This document shows positions 45,121 through 54,930 of a DNA stretch of 64,000 bases, piece by piece. This stretch comes from Eunapius fragilis (lineage: Eukaryota > Porifera > Demospongiae > Spongillida > Spongillidae): NCBI GenBank assembly GCA_963681505.1, contig OY811982.1:7882272-7946271 (forward strand), written 5' to 3'. A model generated the notes under the pieces. It ran no database searches. It was not told the DNA's origin and saw only the letters and a list, made by a program, of their open reading frames with translations. Numbering within the stretch: the stretch's first letter is position 1; each line of letters opens with the position of its first letter. Position numbers and translations under genes: made by a program.

Positions 45121-46657
45121 TTAAATAGGTATGAGCAGGACTTTTGGCTCAGTCTAAGTATCATGCATGTGGTGCAAACTTTTTGTTGGTGTTGTCTGTT
45201 CTTGCTGGCCATGTAATGCACTATAGCTAGTGAACCATGTGAAGGCACCATGCAGAAGATAAATAGGACAAAAAGAAGGGTAGTTTTCACCTCAGGTTTG
45301 GCTTTCATTAACATGACCACACCTCCTCCCCCCACCCCAACAGGAGTACATGGTGAAGAGCATGGTCACATGAGCATGTGGTGGAGGTGCCTCGATAGTG
45401 GATTAGGATTTGGGAGGGGTGGGGGGGGGGGGGGGGGGTGGGAGGACGAACAAACAGGGAGAACGTTGTAAGCTCACCCATCGGGTGAGGCTACGACCCA
45501 TATGCATTTTCAATTATTGTGTTCTCGGCATTAAAAATCTCATAGCAAACTGAAATGGATATACTATCACTTTTAAGTGGGAGGGAGCTAAGGGACCCAC
45601 CTCCCCCCAGGTCCATTACTGTGCAATGAGACATGTAGTGGATACATGTAGTCCTGATCATGTAGTGAGACACGAGCATGTGAGGTTAGTGTATGCCATT
45701 GTGTTAATGTGTGTGTGTGTTTACATATATCTTCAAGGAGGTGTGACATGCAATTAAAAAAAAATTGTATTATGGGGGTTCATACATCTGTGTGTGCAGA
45801 GCATAAATTATGAATAAAAAGAAGGGTTGCTATCAGCCCAGTAGTGGTCAACTGTGTGCCAAACAAAGGCCCCCCACTTCTTGTATTGGACCTGAAGCGG
45901 ACAGCACCCCCCCCCCCCCCCCAAGGGTGTAGACAAGACAAGTTTTTAAGGGTGGGGGGGGCTAATTGTGGTTGGGGGCTTAGATCCGCAATACGACAAG
46001 CAGGGGGTAGTGGGTGCTGTCCGCTTTTCTTACTTCGCGCTTGCCTACCAGTATTTCAATCACACTACCATCAAAAGTCAGCCGGTCATCAAGACAAGCC
46101 ATTATAGTATTATTGCACATAAACATTGTTAATAGTTAGTTAATCGACCCCCCCCCCCCCCCAAAATTATGTCAACTATGTAGTAATTAAAGAACATATC
46201 TTGATTTTTAACTTCATAGTCCATTACAATCTGAAACTCAACTTTTTATAGTGGAAAGAAAAAGAATTTTACTATATACTAAAATGTTATTGAATTCAAT
46301 TTGGAATTTTTTTATGAATGTCCTCCAATGTATGGGGCATTTGTGGCTCAATTGTGGTTTTAACTCAACTGCACCTCCCCCCCCCCCCCCCAACCCTACT
46401 CTGAATTGATAGTGAAGGAAGGACATGGGATGTGAGCATGTAGTGGAGGCGCTGTGACAAAAAATGTATGAGACAGGACCATGTAATGGAGGCTGTGAAA
46501 CATAAACTTGTAATGGATGCCATAAGCCAGGACCATGTAGCAGAGGTTATGTGACACCAGCGCTAGCAGGTAGTAGAGGCTATGAAACATTGGTATGTAC
46601 TGAAGTCGATGAGGCACATGTATGTAATGAGACACAAGCATGTGTGGTTTGTGTGAC

Positions 46658-46688
<31 letters not shown>

Positions 46689-47144
46689 GTGAGTGTTTTG
46701 TGTGCATGTGTTGGGGGTTACATATATATGCAAGTGGGTATAGCTTGCACATGAAATGAAAAACTGAGAGATATGGTTGGTTCAATAATACATCTGTGCG
46801 TGCAGAGAGTAAACTTTTCAGCCCAGCTGTGACTTTAATTCGACCCCGCCTCCCCAATGCAACGACTTTTTCTCATGGATCTGTTATAGCATTGTACGCC
46901 GATACATGGCCACGCAAGGAGTGACAGGCACACGATTTCTAAATGATGTTATGTGCGCGCGTATCACTACTGGTACATACCGTGTTGCGTAAGGCGATGG
47001 CTGAATCCGGCCACGCGTATTTCGAGCGCTTAACGATTTCCGTTCGCTATAGGAGTTTAAAAAGACGTTTGCAAAGCCACAGATAAATCCCCAAATTTTC
47101 TACATTTATTGAAATATAAATACATGAATGAATATACTGATACA
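43662..47144. other. Upstream flank of gene B, no supported gene
   Basis: Shared with copy A up to about 46530. It holds GT microsatellites (about 45083-45103, 46656-46690), several C/G homopolymer tracts and small open frames that change phase between copies. Nothing coding is supported. Confidence 0.5.
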
Positions 47145-47345
47145 TTAAACTATACATATAAAGTAACTAAGCCATATTACATGCTCTATACTGAGGAGAG
47201 CTCTGGCATTGCACCTCACTAGGGCTATGTTTAACTTCTCATACATCTCTGCCAAAATCTTTGGCTTCTGAATTCCTAAGCCAAAGGACAGGCGTGAGGC
47301 AGACAGGGAGGAGCTTATTGCCATGGTGTTCATACCCAACAACAC
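47145..47345 (-). pseudogene. C-terminal fragment of an R2/Dong-like element
   Basis: FGLGIQKPKILAEMYEKLNI followed by ALVRCNARALLSIE aligns with the end of the retrotransposon protein near 26520-26610 (AIPKPKMLGDTYGHLNMSLV). Only the 3' end is present. Confidence 0.7.
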
Positions 47346-48069
47346 TCTAGGTCATCTCACATTGGTCTGCTGTACGTGGGAATCTTTTGTCAGCGTCAGC
47401 GTGATCTGCCCCCTGATGACTATCCACTGGCTGTGAGACTCCTTGAGCACCAGGTGAGGGACAAAGCCAAAGACGAGCATCTTGTACTGGTTCAAGACCC
47501 CCTCGACGGTCATGGTGTTGATGACCTCTTGGGCAGCCTGATCGTATAGGCTGTGGCTTGGAGGACCACCTTAGTATTGTCCATGTCATAGCTGGTGATG
47601 TGGCCTGGGAAATGGATCATCACCTCCAGTGTGGCGTTCTTCCCTCTGTCCATGTCCAGTCCAAGCCATAAGGGTGGAGGGTGAAGTAGAACTTTGCGCG
47701 GCACTTTACTAGTAAGGGCGCGAGGTCGAGGTCTATTGGGCGGGGCATCTTCCTGTGTTCGCTCTCTTTGTGGTTGTAGATGGCTCTGTTGAGCTTGTCC
47801 CTGTCAACCTTCCATTCCCGCAGTGGGGAGACGACCGACAGCTGTGTGGCGCGAGGCTGTGGGGAGCGGGATGGGGACCAGGGTGGAGCCGCTGCAATAG
47901 GAGGGAGAGAGAGCATGTTCAGTTTTAGTGCATTGCAGCCATGCCTTAGTGCATTCATCGACTTAATTATAGCCGCCTCATCTCTTATATCGGATCTAGG
48001 CCTGTCGAAAAAATTCCACCGGAATTTCGGCATTTTTAGGCAGTTTCTAATTTCACAAAATGCCAGCAT
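47346..48069 (-). pseudogene. Unrecognised coding remnant with frameshifts
   Basis: Three successive frames read coherently: REWKVDRDKLNRAIYNHKES and KCRAKFYFTLHPYGLDWTW, then GKNATLEVMIHFPGHITSYD, then MTVEGVLNQYKMLVFGFVPH to LTLTKDSHVQQTN. The beta-rich pattern after NATLEV vaguely recalls a MATH-type fold, but I do not recognise the family. Two frame changes (about 47640 and 47530) point to a decayed gene or element. Confidence 0.4.
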
Positions 48070-49734
48070 TTTCTAATTATATACACATCGCGTACTACCG
48101 ACAACGGGTCAGTAAACCACAAAAACTAACGGTATGCAAAAATATACGGTTTTTCACTAATATGGCGATCAACGAGGTCCCATCGTCCTAATTGGCCAGA
48201 AAAAGACAATCGAAGACGGCCAGACCCAAGGTCACTGTAGCAGCAGGCATCGCTAACGTGGCTGCTTTGTTGTCGTCTTTTGCAATCCAGCAGCGTACGG
48301 GTGTTGCACTCGAACCGTCGTACTTAGTTGTTGTGTCTTCTCCACTTCCAATTTGTGTGCCTGGCCTTTCCTCTTCTTCCGCCACTTCTTTGTGTGTTGG
48401 ACTAAATTAAACTATCGTGACGGTTAAAAAGATAACCGGCATTTTTTGGTGGAATTTGGAAATTTTACAGAGCATTTTTTGCATATTACGGTCGGAATTT
48501 TTGAGAATTTTTGTGTGGCATTTTTTCGACAGGCCTAATCGGATCTCGAATAATTGGTGGCTTAATTTTTAAAAGAAAGTTGACTCAATATACACGTCAT
48601 CTGTGCGTTTAATGACGTAACGTTCATGACCACCAAACATTAGTCCCAGACTAGTAGTAAAGTTGGCTATTACTATTCACACCTAAGCCCTATAGCTGTT
48701 ATGTCATCCGCTGATGTGGTCCATAACCCCACGGATCCTCTTAATTGTTACGGCGGCACACATGCTGTAATCAGTCAAGTAGTTGAACCACGTTTGGCAA
48801 CAGCTGGTTGCTTTTTACTTGCAACAAGGATATGATGAACCAATTTTATATTCGAGCATTATAAACGAGCTGATATTATACTTACCGGAACAGTGTATCC
48901 ATTGTTATAAAAAAAAATGCACTCTTCTAATTCATTTTACCAATTTGTGTCCTTATCGCAGCGGCTCGCGATACTCCCTGTGGCGTATAAGCATAACATT
49001 TGAAATGGCGGTCACTCGATGGTGGTTCTTATAGTGCTTTTCTATAAGCAATATTTACACTCAATTACGTAAAAAAAATTCTTGTTTATAATTATCGCGG
49101 AAACAATCCGAATTTCGAAATCCGTGCTATAACGATGATTTTTATTTAAACCCTTCAACATCCACAAAGATCACTACTTTATAGGTCCTGAGTACATTCC
49201 TGGAGCTTCAATTTGATGCCAAAAACGTCACTACCAAACAATAGTGAAGTCATGTGATAATGTGTGTTGTCATAATGAGACACAGTTCTTGATGGGAACT
49301 CTTGAGATCCTATTAAAACAAATTATCTAAAACAGTTTTTTTCTTCTGAATGCAAGAACACAACAATCATGATTATATGCTAAAATGTGCATGCATGGTG
49401 ATTTATTTAGGTGCTAAAACACACAAGGATGAAGTTAGCAGTGGTTTGCACGATGACCCGTCCGGCGTTAAAAAAGCTAGCTCCATCAATGCGTGCATGA
49501 TATGCTCCGATCACAATTCCCGGGCCCTTCACTGATGCCGCACACTTATACATGTCACAGGAAAAGTCTGACTGGAATCCCTCAAAATATAGCACCCCCC
49601 CCCCCCCCCCCCCACCCCCACTCCATTTATCTTGCACACCCACTACAATTTTCCTGACATCCCTCTTAGGAAAATAGGCATCCCTTAGCATAATGATTTC
49701 TCCTATAATTATATAGGGCATCCCCACACCAAAA
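48070..49734. other. Intergenic, no supported feature
   Basis: Short open frames on both strands near 48190-48410 show no motif. A polyC tract lies at about 49595-49612. Confidence 0.5.
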
Positions 49735-50390
49735 TTAGACATCTGTAACTTCATCCGTTGATAACCCAAATACATGCGTTCTGGAGGGGGGGTTGCAACG
49801 CGGTGAGACTACAGTTAGGTCAAATGCAGCTGGCTTGCCCAGTGTCCAGTTGGGGACCAGAAAGTCTGCTGGCCGGCTATTAGAAAAATCCCCTCCCGAT
49901 CCATACCCTATCTCCAATTGACCACCCAGACGAGCCCTATGGCAGAATTGCGCAAATACATCCCTCAGGGCATTATGCCGTATCACTGCATCCCCTCCCC
50001 CTTTGCAGGTTACTGCATGATGCCCAAGAGGGTCTAGCTGATGGTCGTGGCAGTGGGGACAACGTTGCTGTGGTGAAGTGTCCATCCCAAGCCACCATTT
50101 CAGTGCCATCTGGAACTCTTCCGGCTCCATGCAGAGATTCAGTCCCCTGGATGGAATCACTGCAAGCCGAGAGGAAGCATGGCGAGATGACGCTGACAAC
50201 AAGCGGGCACGGTTGGCTGGAGTTGAGGTCGCACACAACTGATCAAACTGATGGTTTTCAATTCCAGCAGATAACTTTTTTTGGCTCGACCCTGACTCTA
50301 AAATCGAATTATCTGATAAAGAACTTGCCTGAGGAACCAAACTATTGTAAATGCTGACTGCTTGCCTAGAAAACTCATCCAGGGGATCTG
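49735..50390 (-). pseudogene. R2/Dong-like fragment with CCHC and RLE motifs
   Basis: Contains RARLLSASSRHASSRLAVIP, ALKWWLGMD, the knuckle CPHCHDHQLDPLGHHAVTC and the endonuclease block RPADFLVPNWTLGKPAAFDL. On its 5' side is a TAA/TTA microsatellite (about 50402-50420). The 3' part is lost near 49780. Confidence 0.85.
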
Positions 50391-50558
50391 AATTACTGGT
50401 TTTTATTATTATTATTATTATCAAGGTGTGCTCAATCATCTGTAAATCAAAAATTGATTTGACGCGTTTTTGATTTTTCCCTGTGATCCTTTTCGTCTTC
50501 TCCCCTTCCTCTATGCTTTCGCTTAGTCAACTTTATCGCACGAGGGTTCAGAAAATCT

Positions 50559-50609
50559 TAACCCTAACCCTAACCCAATCCTAACCCTAACCCCCAACCC
50601 TAACCCTAA
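50559..50609. repeat. Interstitial telomere-like repeat
   Basis: About eight CCCTAA units, several perfect and consecutive (AACCCTAACCCTAACCC and again), with minor interruptions. TTAGGG is the usual metazoan telomere unit. It lies at the boundary between the duplicated, repeat-rich left part and the different right part. Confidence 0.9.
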
Positions 50610-50910
50610 ATTTAGAGTGGGCATGCCGGCATGTCTAAACTGATATCCTATGTAAGATTTTACTGGTGTGCCGCGCCGTGCAGGAAACACCGGCCCTAGC
50701 TTGCAGCAAGGCATTCTCCCCGTGGATAATAAGTAAAGCATTAAATACCTTTTCATTTTAATTAAATGTAGCATCGAGATGTACTGAATTATTTAAAAAC
50801 CACAAGCGATTAAAAAAAAAAAATTCCTCGCATTTGATCAGCATACATAGAGTAGCTAAGCGCCCTTTATACGAAAAATATCTAAAAATCATTCGTATAT
50901 GGCCGCTTTA

Positions 50911-51477
50911 TTAATCAACGCAATTATTATATTCGTCGGCTGATATACTAAAGCATTCCTCAGCTTCAGATTCCTCTTTCTCCTCCGGAACGAAGGAAAC
51001 ATCTATTAATACCGTAGCGTTCTTGTTTTGCACAGGTAGTGCAAAATCGAACTTCTCTTCCTCAGTTCTGTAAGGGCAGGTTGGCGATGTCAGTTCATCA
51101 ATGCAGGGTAAGCCATCTACATCGTGTGTGGTACCCTTGTGATAGATGCATATAATATATACGCAGCAATCATTTCTCTCACCTTTTCCCAAGCACATAC
51201 GGATATTTCCACTCCAAACGCCTTCAAACGCCAAGGTTGAACAAGCAGAACCGCACACAAGACTAGCTTTATTAATGCGCTCATGAAATAGTTCTGTAAA
51301 TGCGTCCAGGTAATCCTCGTAGCTTTTTTTGTATTCAGGGTTGCAGGAGATTACGGAAATTTCCTTCTGCGTGTGCCTAGCTCTCGCTTCGAGTTGAGTC
51401 AATTTTTGCCTCGCATGCGGATGAGCAGCTACTAACTGCAGCAGAGCAAGTAAGGCAATACCCAATGAGTAACTCAT
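50911..51477 (-). CDS. Cys-rich secreted protein, unknown family
   Basis: 188 codons from ATG 51477 to a stop at 50911. It starts MSYSLGIALLALLQLVAAHP, a clear signal peptide with probable cleavage after VAA. The mature part has about 14 cysteines (VCGSACS, NDCCVYIIC, PCIDELTSPTCP, EECFS), two possible Asn sites and an acidic tail (PEEKEESEAEE), suggesting an extracellular disulfide-bonded protein. A possible 66-nt in-frame intron (51182 down to 51117; GTGAGA...TGTAG, phase 1) would remove the CCVYIIC segment. I do not recognise the family. Confidence 0.65.
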   Translation of the reverse strand: MSYSLGIALLALLQLVAAHPHARQKLTQLEARARHTQKEISVISCNPEYKKSYEDYLDAFTELFHERINKASLVCGSACSTLAFEGVWSGNIRMCLGKGERNDCCVYIICIYHKGTTHDVDGLPCIDELTSPTCPYRTEEEKFDFALPVQNKNATVLIDVSFVPEEKEESEAEECFSISADEYNNCVD

Positions 51478-51527
51478 AGCTTCGGACGTGCTGCGCGTTG
51501 CATTGATGTAAATGCAATGCTGCTCGC

Positions 51528-51535
51528 ATTATATA
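51528..51535 (-). promoter_or_regulatory. TATA box of the secreted protein gene
   Basis: TATATAAT on the minus strand about 50 nt upstream of the ATG at 51477, within GAGTATATAATGCGAGC. This spacing would leave a short 5' UTR of roughly 20 nt. Confidence 0.55.
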
Positions 51536-51749
51536 CTCACTATGCAACGCTGCATCACGTGCACAAAAATGAGTAGTTTTCATGCATGCGGCGTTCGGTT
51601 GCAGTCTGAATAATAGGTAGTCCTATATGCATGCATATAGAAACGGTGAGAGCACCCAACGTTTTTCATGCAGGATACTTAGTCATATTCATGCAGCTAT
51701 ACGGAAAGTATTTGTAATACTGAGTTATGTATGTGAATATGTATATATT

Positions 51750-51764
51750 ATTCTAGAACGTTCT
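51750..51764. promoter_or_regulatory. Heat-shock-element-like triplet at the TIR end
   Basis: TTCtaGAAcgTTC is three alternating nGAAn units, the heat shock factor consensus. A near copy (GAAcgTTCtaGA) is at the other end of the element, 52502-52513. Confidence 0.45.
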
Positions 51765-52513
51765 ATCCTCGTCCCCAGGCCGTCAATTAAAGAAGACGGC
51801 CTGGTACCTATTGCCACTATGTTAGTGCGCATGCGCTGGCCAATACCAAAAATCTGGTATTCGTATACTTAGTTCGTAACCCGTTCCGTAAATTAACTCA
51901 TATCCAGTCTGCGTCGTTAGGGGTTTTTATTCATTAATAAAATGAAAAACATCGCACACGTGCCAAAAATTCTTAATTTCATACACGGCTACGCGTATGT
52001 ATGCGTAAAGGGATGCACACATATCCAGGGATTGGCAATGGACCACAACCCTCCGAGCCTTCATGTTGCGTTCAGCCAGATCCCTGACGACAGAGCTGAA
52101 GTCCTCCTCGATGGTATTCTTCCGAACCGCCTCATATGTGATGTTCGGTTTGTCAGGAGACTCGAAAACCAAACAATATTTGGAAACAAATCGACTTCCC
52201 GTAACCTGTAGGAAACCAAGCGAACACATCTCCACCGTTGTACAAATGAAAAAGTGCTTCCTCCTGCTTTGCTTTCAGTACAAGGTTCTGTTGGTTCACA
52301 CACAAAAGAGAATAGGCCAACGCTTCATGAAATTCTGCCATTGCTTCGACGCAGACCGGATATGAGCTAATTTACGGAACGGGTTACGAACTAAGTATAC
52401 GAATACCCGATTTTTGGTATTGGCCAGCGCATGCGCACTAACATAGGTACCAGGCCGTCTTTTTTCTTAACCTTTAATTGACGGCCTGGGGACGAGGCTA
52501 AGAACGTTCTAGA
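51752..52513. mobile_element. TIR element (about 165-bp arms) with RecQ-like fragment
   Basis: Arms 51752-51916 and 52347-52513 are near-perfect inverted copies (CCTCGTCCCCAGGCCGTCAA, GTGCGCATGCGCTGGCCAAT and TACGGAACGGGTTACGAAC among shared blocks). Each arm has an internal GACGGCC palindrome. An AGAACGTTCTA at each end is both palindromic and direct, so terminal repeat and target duplication cannot be separated. The 430-bp centre holds the helicase remnant. Confidence 0.85.
51927..52341 (-). pseudogene. Gutted RecQ-like helicase remnant
   Basis: Frame 1 (from 52341): LKAKQEEALFHLYNGGDVFA then WFPTGYGKSICFQ, the RecQ Q-motif and Walker A. Frame 2 (to 51927): ESPDKPNITYEAV then VVRDLAERN and VVVHCQSLDMCASLYAYI, the start of the second RecA domain. 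The DEAH box and everything between is missing, and a frame change occurs at the join. The ATG lies just inside the right arm, so the arm probably supplied the promoter. Confidence 0.7.
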
Positions 52514-52676
52514 TTGAGGCGCTTCGTGTATTTAACCCTGTAGAAGGTCTACCCGAATAGTTCTTTGGCACACTAAATAGCGTCTCTTGCTCTTTTTATG
52601 CGCTTGGTGAAGCAGAACTTGCACCTATATACTCTTTTCTTACTCTAAGAATTAACCCCGACCCAGATTTCTTTGA

Positions 52677-52880
52677 ATGGAACCAGAGATATCTGATGGA
52701 ACTACAGTTAGCATGTACATAGTTGTCTTAGCAATCCTCAGTATATACGGATGCCATGCAGCAACGCGAGCTCCGTGGAGTCTAGCATTTCCTCATGCAT
52801 CAAGCTGCAATATAGTGCATGGTGTACTAAGAGGCTTCGATTCTGAGAAACACCACACTAGCGGTATTTGTGGCATATAG
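52677..52880 (+). CDS. Small possibly secreted peptide
   Basis: 67 codons. A hydrophobic run SMYIVVLAILSIYGCHAA near residue 12 looks like a signal peptide ending in an AxA-like site, followed by a short Cys-containing tail. No homology is recognised. Upstream are the heat-shock-like end of the TIR element and a TATTTAA at about 52530. It could be a first exon or chance. Confidence 0.3.
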   Translation: MEPEISDGTTVSMYIVVLAILSIYGCHAATRAPWSLAFPHASSCNIVHGVLRGFDSEKHHTSGICGI

Positions 52881-53062
52881 TGGGAGTCTTCCGGGTTCTA
52901 TGCACACTACTTGCTAAGTTACGGAAAGATTGCGGCAATGAGATTCTTTATAGCCATTTAGTATACTTTAAATAGCAAGTATACTTGCAGGCTTTGCACA
53001 TGCATCTTATGCATACATGGCTTCATGCTTCATAGTTTTAAGGAGACGGAGCGCCAGGTTAC

Positions 53063-53690
53063 CTATATTCGGATCAGTCCATTTTCCTTTTTGTGGCCGG
53101 CTTCGGGACTGAATGGCTCCCCCCCCCCCCCCCCCCCGCTCCCTTGTAATAAAAGTTTACATACATGCGCACCCCCCACTGGCTGAATTGGCTGAAAGCG
53201 GACAGCCTCCACCGCCCACTGGTTGAATCTGCCGAAAGCGCGGAACTTCATTGATTGAATCGATCGAAAGCTGACATCAGCCCCCTCCCCCCCCCCTAAT
53301 CTGCCGAAAGCGGACAACGTATTCGCGGCTGTCAAATGGCGCCCCCTGCCCTATATTACCTCCCCCTTCTAGAAAAGCTGGGGAGCGCCCATGGTTCCGC
53401 CCATGGATCAGCCCATTTTCCTTTTTGTGACCGGCTTCGGGACTGAATGGCGTCCCCTCCCCCCCCCCCCCCCCCGCCCCCTTGTAATAAAAGTTTACAT
53501 ACATGCGCATCCCCCACTGGCTGAATTGGCTGAAAGCGGACAGCACCCACCTGTCCACTGGTTGAATCTGCCGAAAGCGGACAACGTATTCGCGGCTGTC
53601 AAATGGCGCCCCCTTGTCCTATATTGTCCTGCCTCCCCCCCCCCCCCCCCCCCCCTTACAGAAAAGCTGGGAGGCGCCCATGGTTCCGCA
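53063..53690. repeat. Direct repeats carrying long polyC tracts
   Basis: Two copies (about 53080-53345 and 53408-53620) share CATTTTCCTTTTTGTG, GGCTTCGGGACTGAATGG, TTGTAATAAAAGTTTACATA, GGCTGAATTGGCTGAAAGCG and CGGACAACGTATTCGCGGCT. Each has C tracts of 15-20 nt. The phrase AGCGGACAGC next to C tracts recurs at about 14950 and 45900, so this is a dispersed family. Confidence 0.8.
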
Positions 53691-53694
53691 TTAT

Positions 53695-53800
53695 GAAGAG
53701 TACGATATATGTAACCTTTGAAGTTGATCCGTTTCGACCGCATCGTAGCAAAACATACGACAACTCATACACACTGCGGTGTAAGTGAGCTAGGTTGCAT
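53695..53800. repeat. Direct repeat flanking the gypsy remnant (left)
   Basis: ACGATATATGTAACCTTTGA ... CGTTTCGACC ... TGCGGTGTAAGTGAG matches about 55497-55575. The pair could be decayed LTR parts or a separate repeat. Confidence 0.5.
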
Positions 53801-53839
53801 GGGACTATACATCGTTACACTTCTAGTAAAAGCACAACA

Positions 53840-54930
53840 CATATGGCGAGTGACGAAGAGAAAATATAGACGGCGGTTTTCCATTGAAGAGATACCCCAA
53901 TATCTTTTACAAGGCGTGTGTCCTTCCACATTTTCGAAATCGGACAAGCAAGCGTTACGAAAGAGGGCCAAATGTTTCGCCGTAAAAGGCTGACTTTTAC
54001 ATATACTAACGCGTGGAGGTGAGAACCACGTTTTGCAGTAACAAGCATGTAACATCAGATTGCTCCTAAGTAGACGATGCATATGTTGTAGAGAATGAAG
54101 ATCAGCGGCAGAGAATTGTTCGGAGTTAATATATAGTACAAACAGTACTATTACATCGAAGTACTACTGGCTTGTATACAGATGTGAAATCATACGTAAG
54201 ATTGTGACCATGTATTGTAAACATAGGCTCAAGTATATGTATTGTATTTATTAGGTGAACTAATGCGACCGTTGTCAGAGAAACAACAAAAAGCTTGACT
54301 CTTCAGCTGGAGTTCTACATTCTATATTCCTGTTAAAGCTCAAATCTGGCACCAAGTGGGGATGAATTTAATTGGTCCGCTACCTGAAACGTCACCAGCC
54401 AGAGGCAATAAATTAATACATCATCACCCTGACTGAATACTTCTCAAAGTGGGCAGAAGCAACAGCTCTTCAAGACAAGACAGCAGTTAGTGTCCATGGC
54501 TAGATTTATGTACTCGGTAAGACGAAGTAGTAAACTAAATTGCTATAGACATCATATCACTAAAATGTCGCTCTGGAGCTCCTGAAATTGTAATAACTAA
54601 TCAAGGTAGAGAATTTGTCAATGAGATAACGAGAGAAATATTTTTGATTCTAAGACTGAACACAGACTTGTAGTTCCTACCATCCACAGGTATTTATTTT
54701 TAATGCTTTTTCATGCATTATGAAATTACTATTTGCTTTGTTTCCAAGACTAATGGTCTTACGGAACGCTTTAATCAGACCCTGTCTCAGTGCTTGTCAA
54801 AGATGGTGGGTCAAGATCAGATGAATTGGGATTTAAAGATTGAAACAGTTCTGATGGGCACAGGACAAGCTTCAAAAAAGTATTCTCCGTATTTTGCATT
54901 TTCAAAAAGAGATGCGCCTTCCTATTAGCA
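53840..54930 (+). pseudogene. Ty3/gypsy-type integrase remnant
   Basis: Pieces in several frames: RRRFSIEEIPQYLLQGVCPS and LRKRAKCFAVKG (region before the integrase zinc finger), WHQVGMNLIGPLPETSPARG with TEYFSKWAEATALQDKTAV (core start), and NGLTERFNQTLSQCLSKMVG with WDLKIE (core end). Several stops and indels lie between; no intact protein is encoded. Confidence 0.75.

Larger units (their letters stand above)
35300..46530. repeat. Segmental duplication copy B (partner about 2995-15750)
   Basis: Same orientation and gene order as copy A. It differs by a shorter minisatellite, a TA-flanked foldback element at 42726, absence of the 8-bp-TSD MITE, an extra segment at about 45853-46375 with polyC tracts, and point differences. 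Confidence 0.85.
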
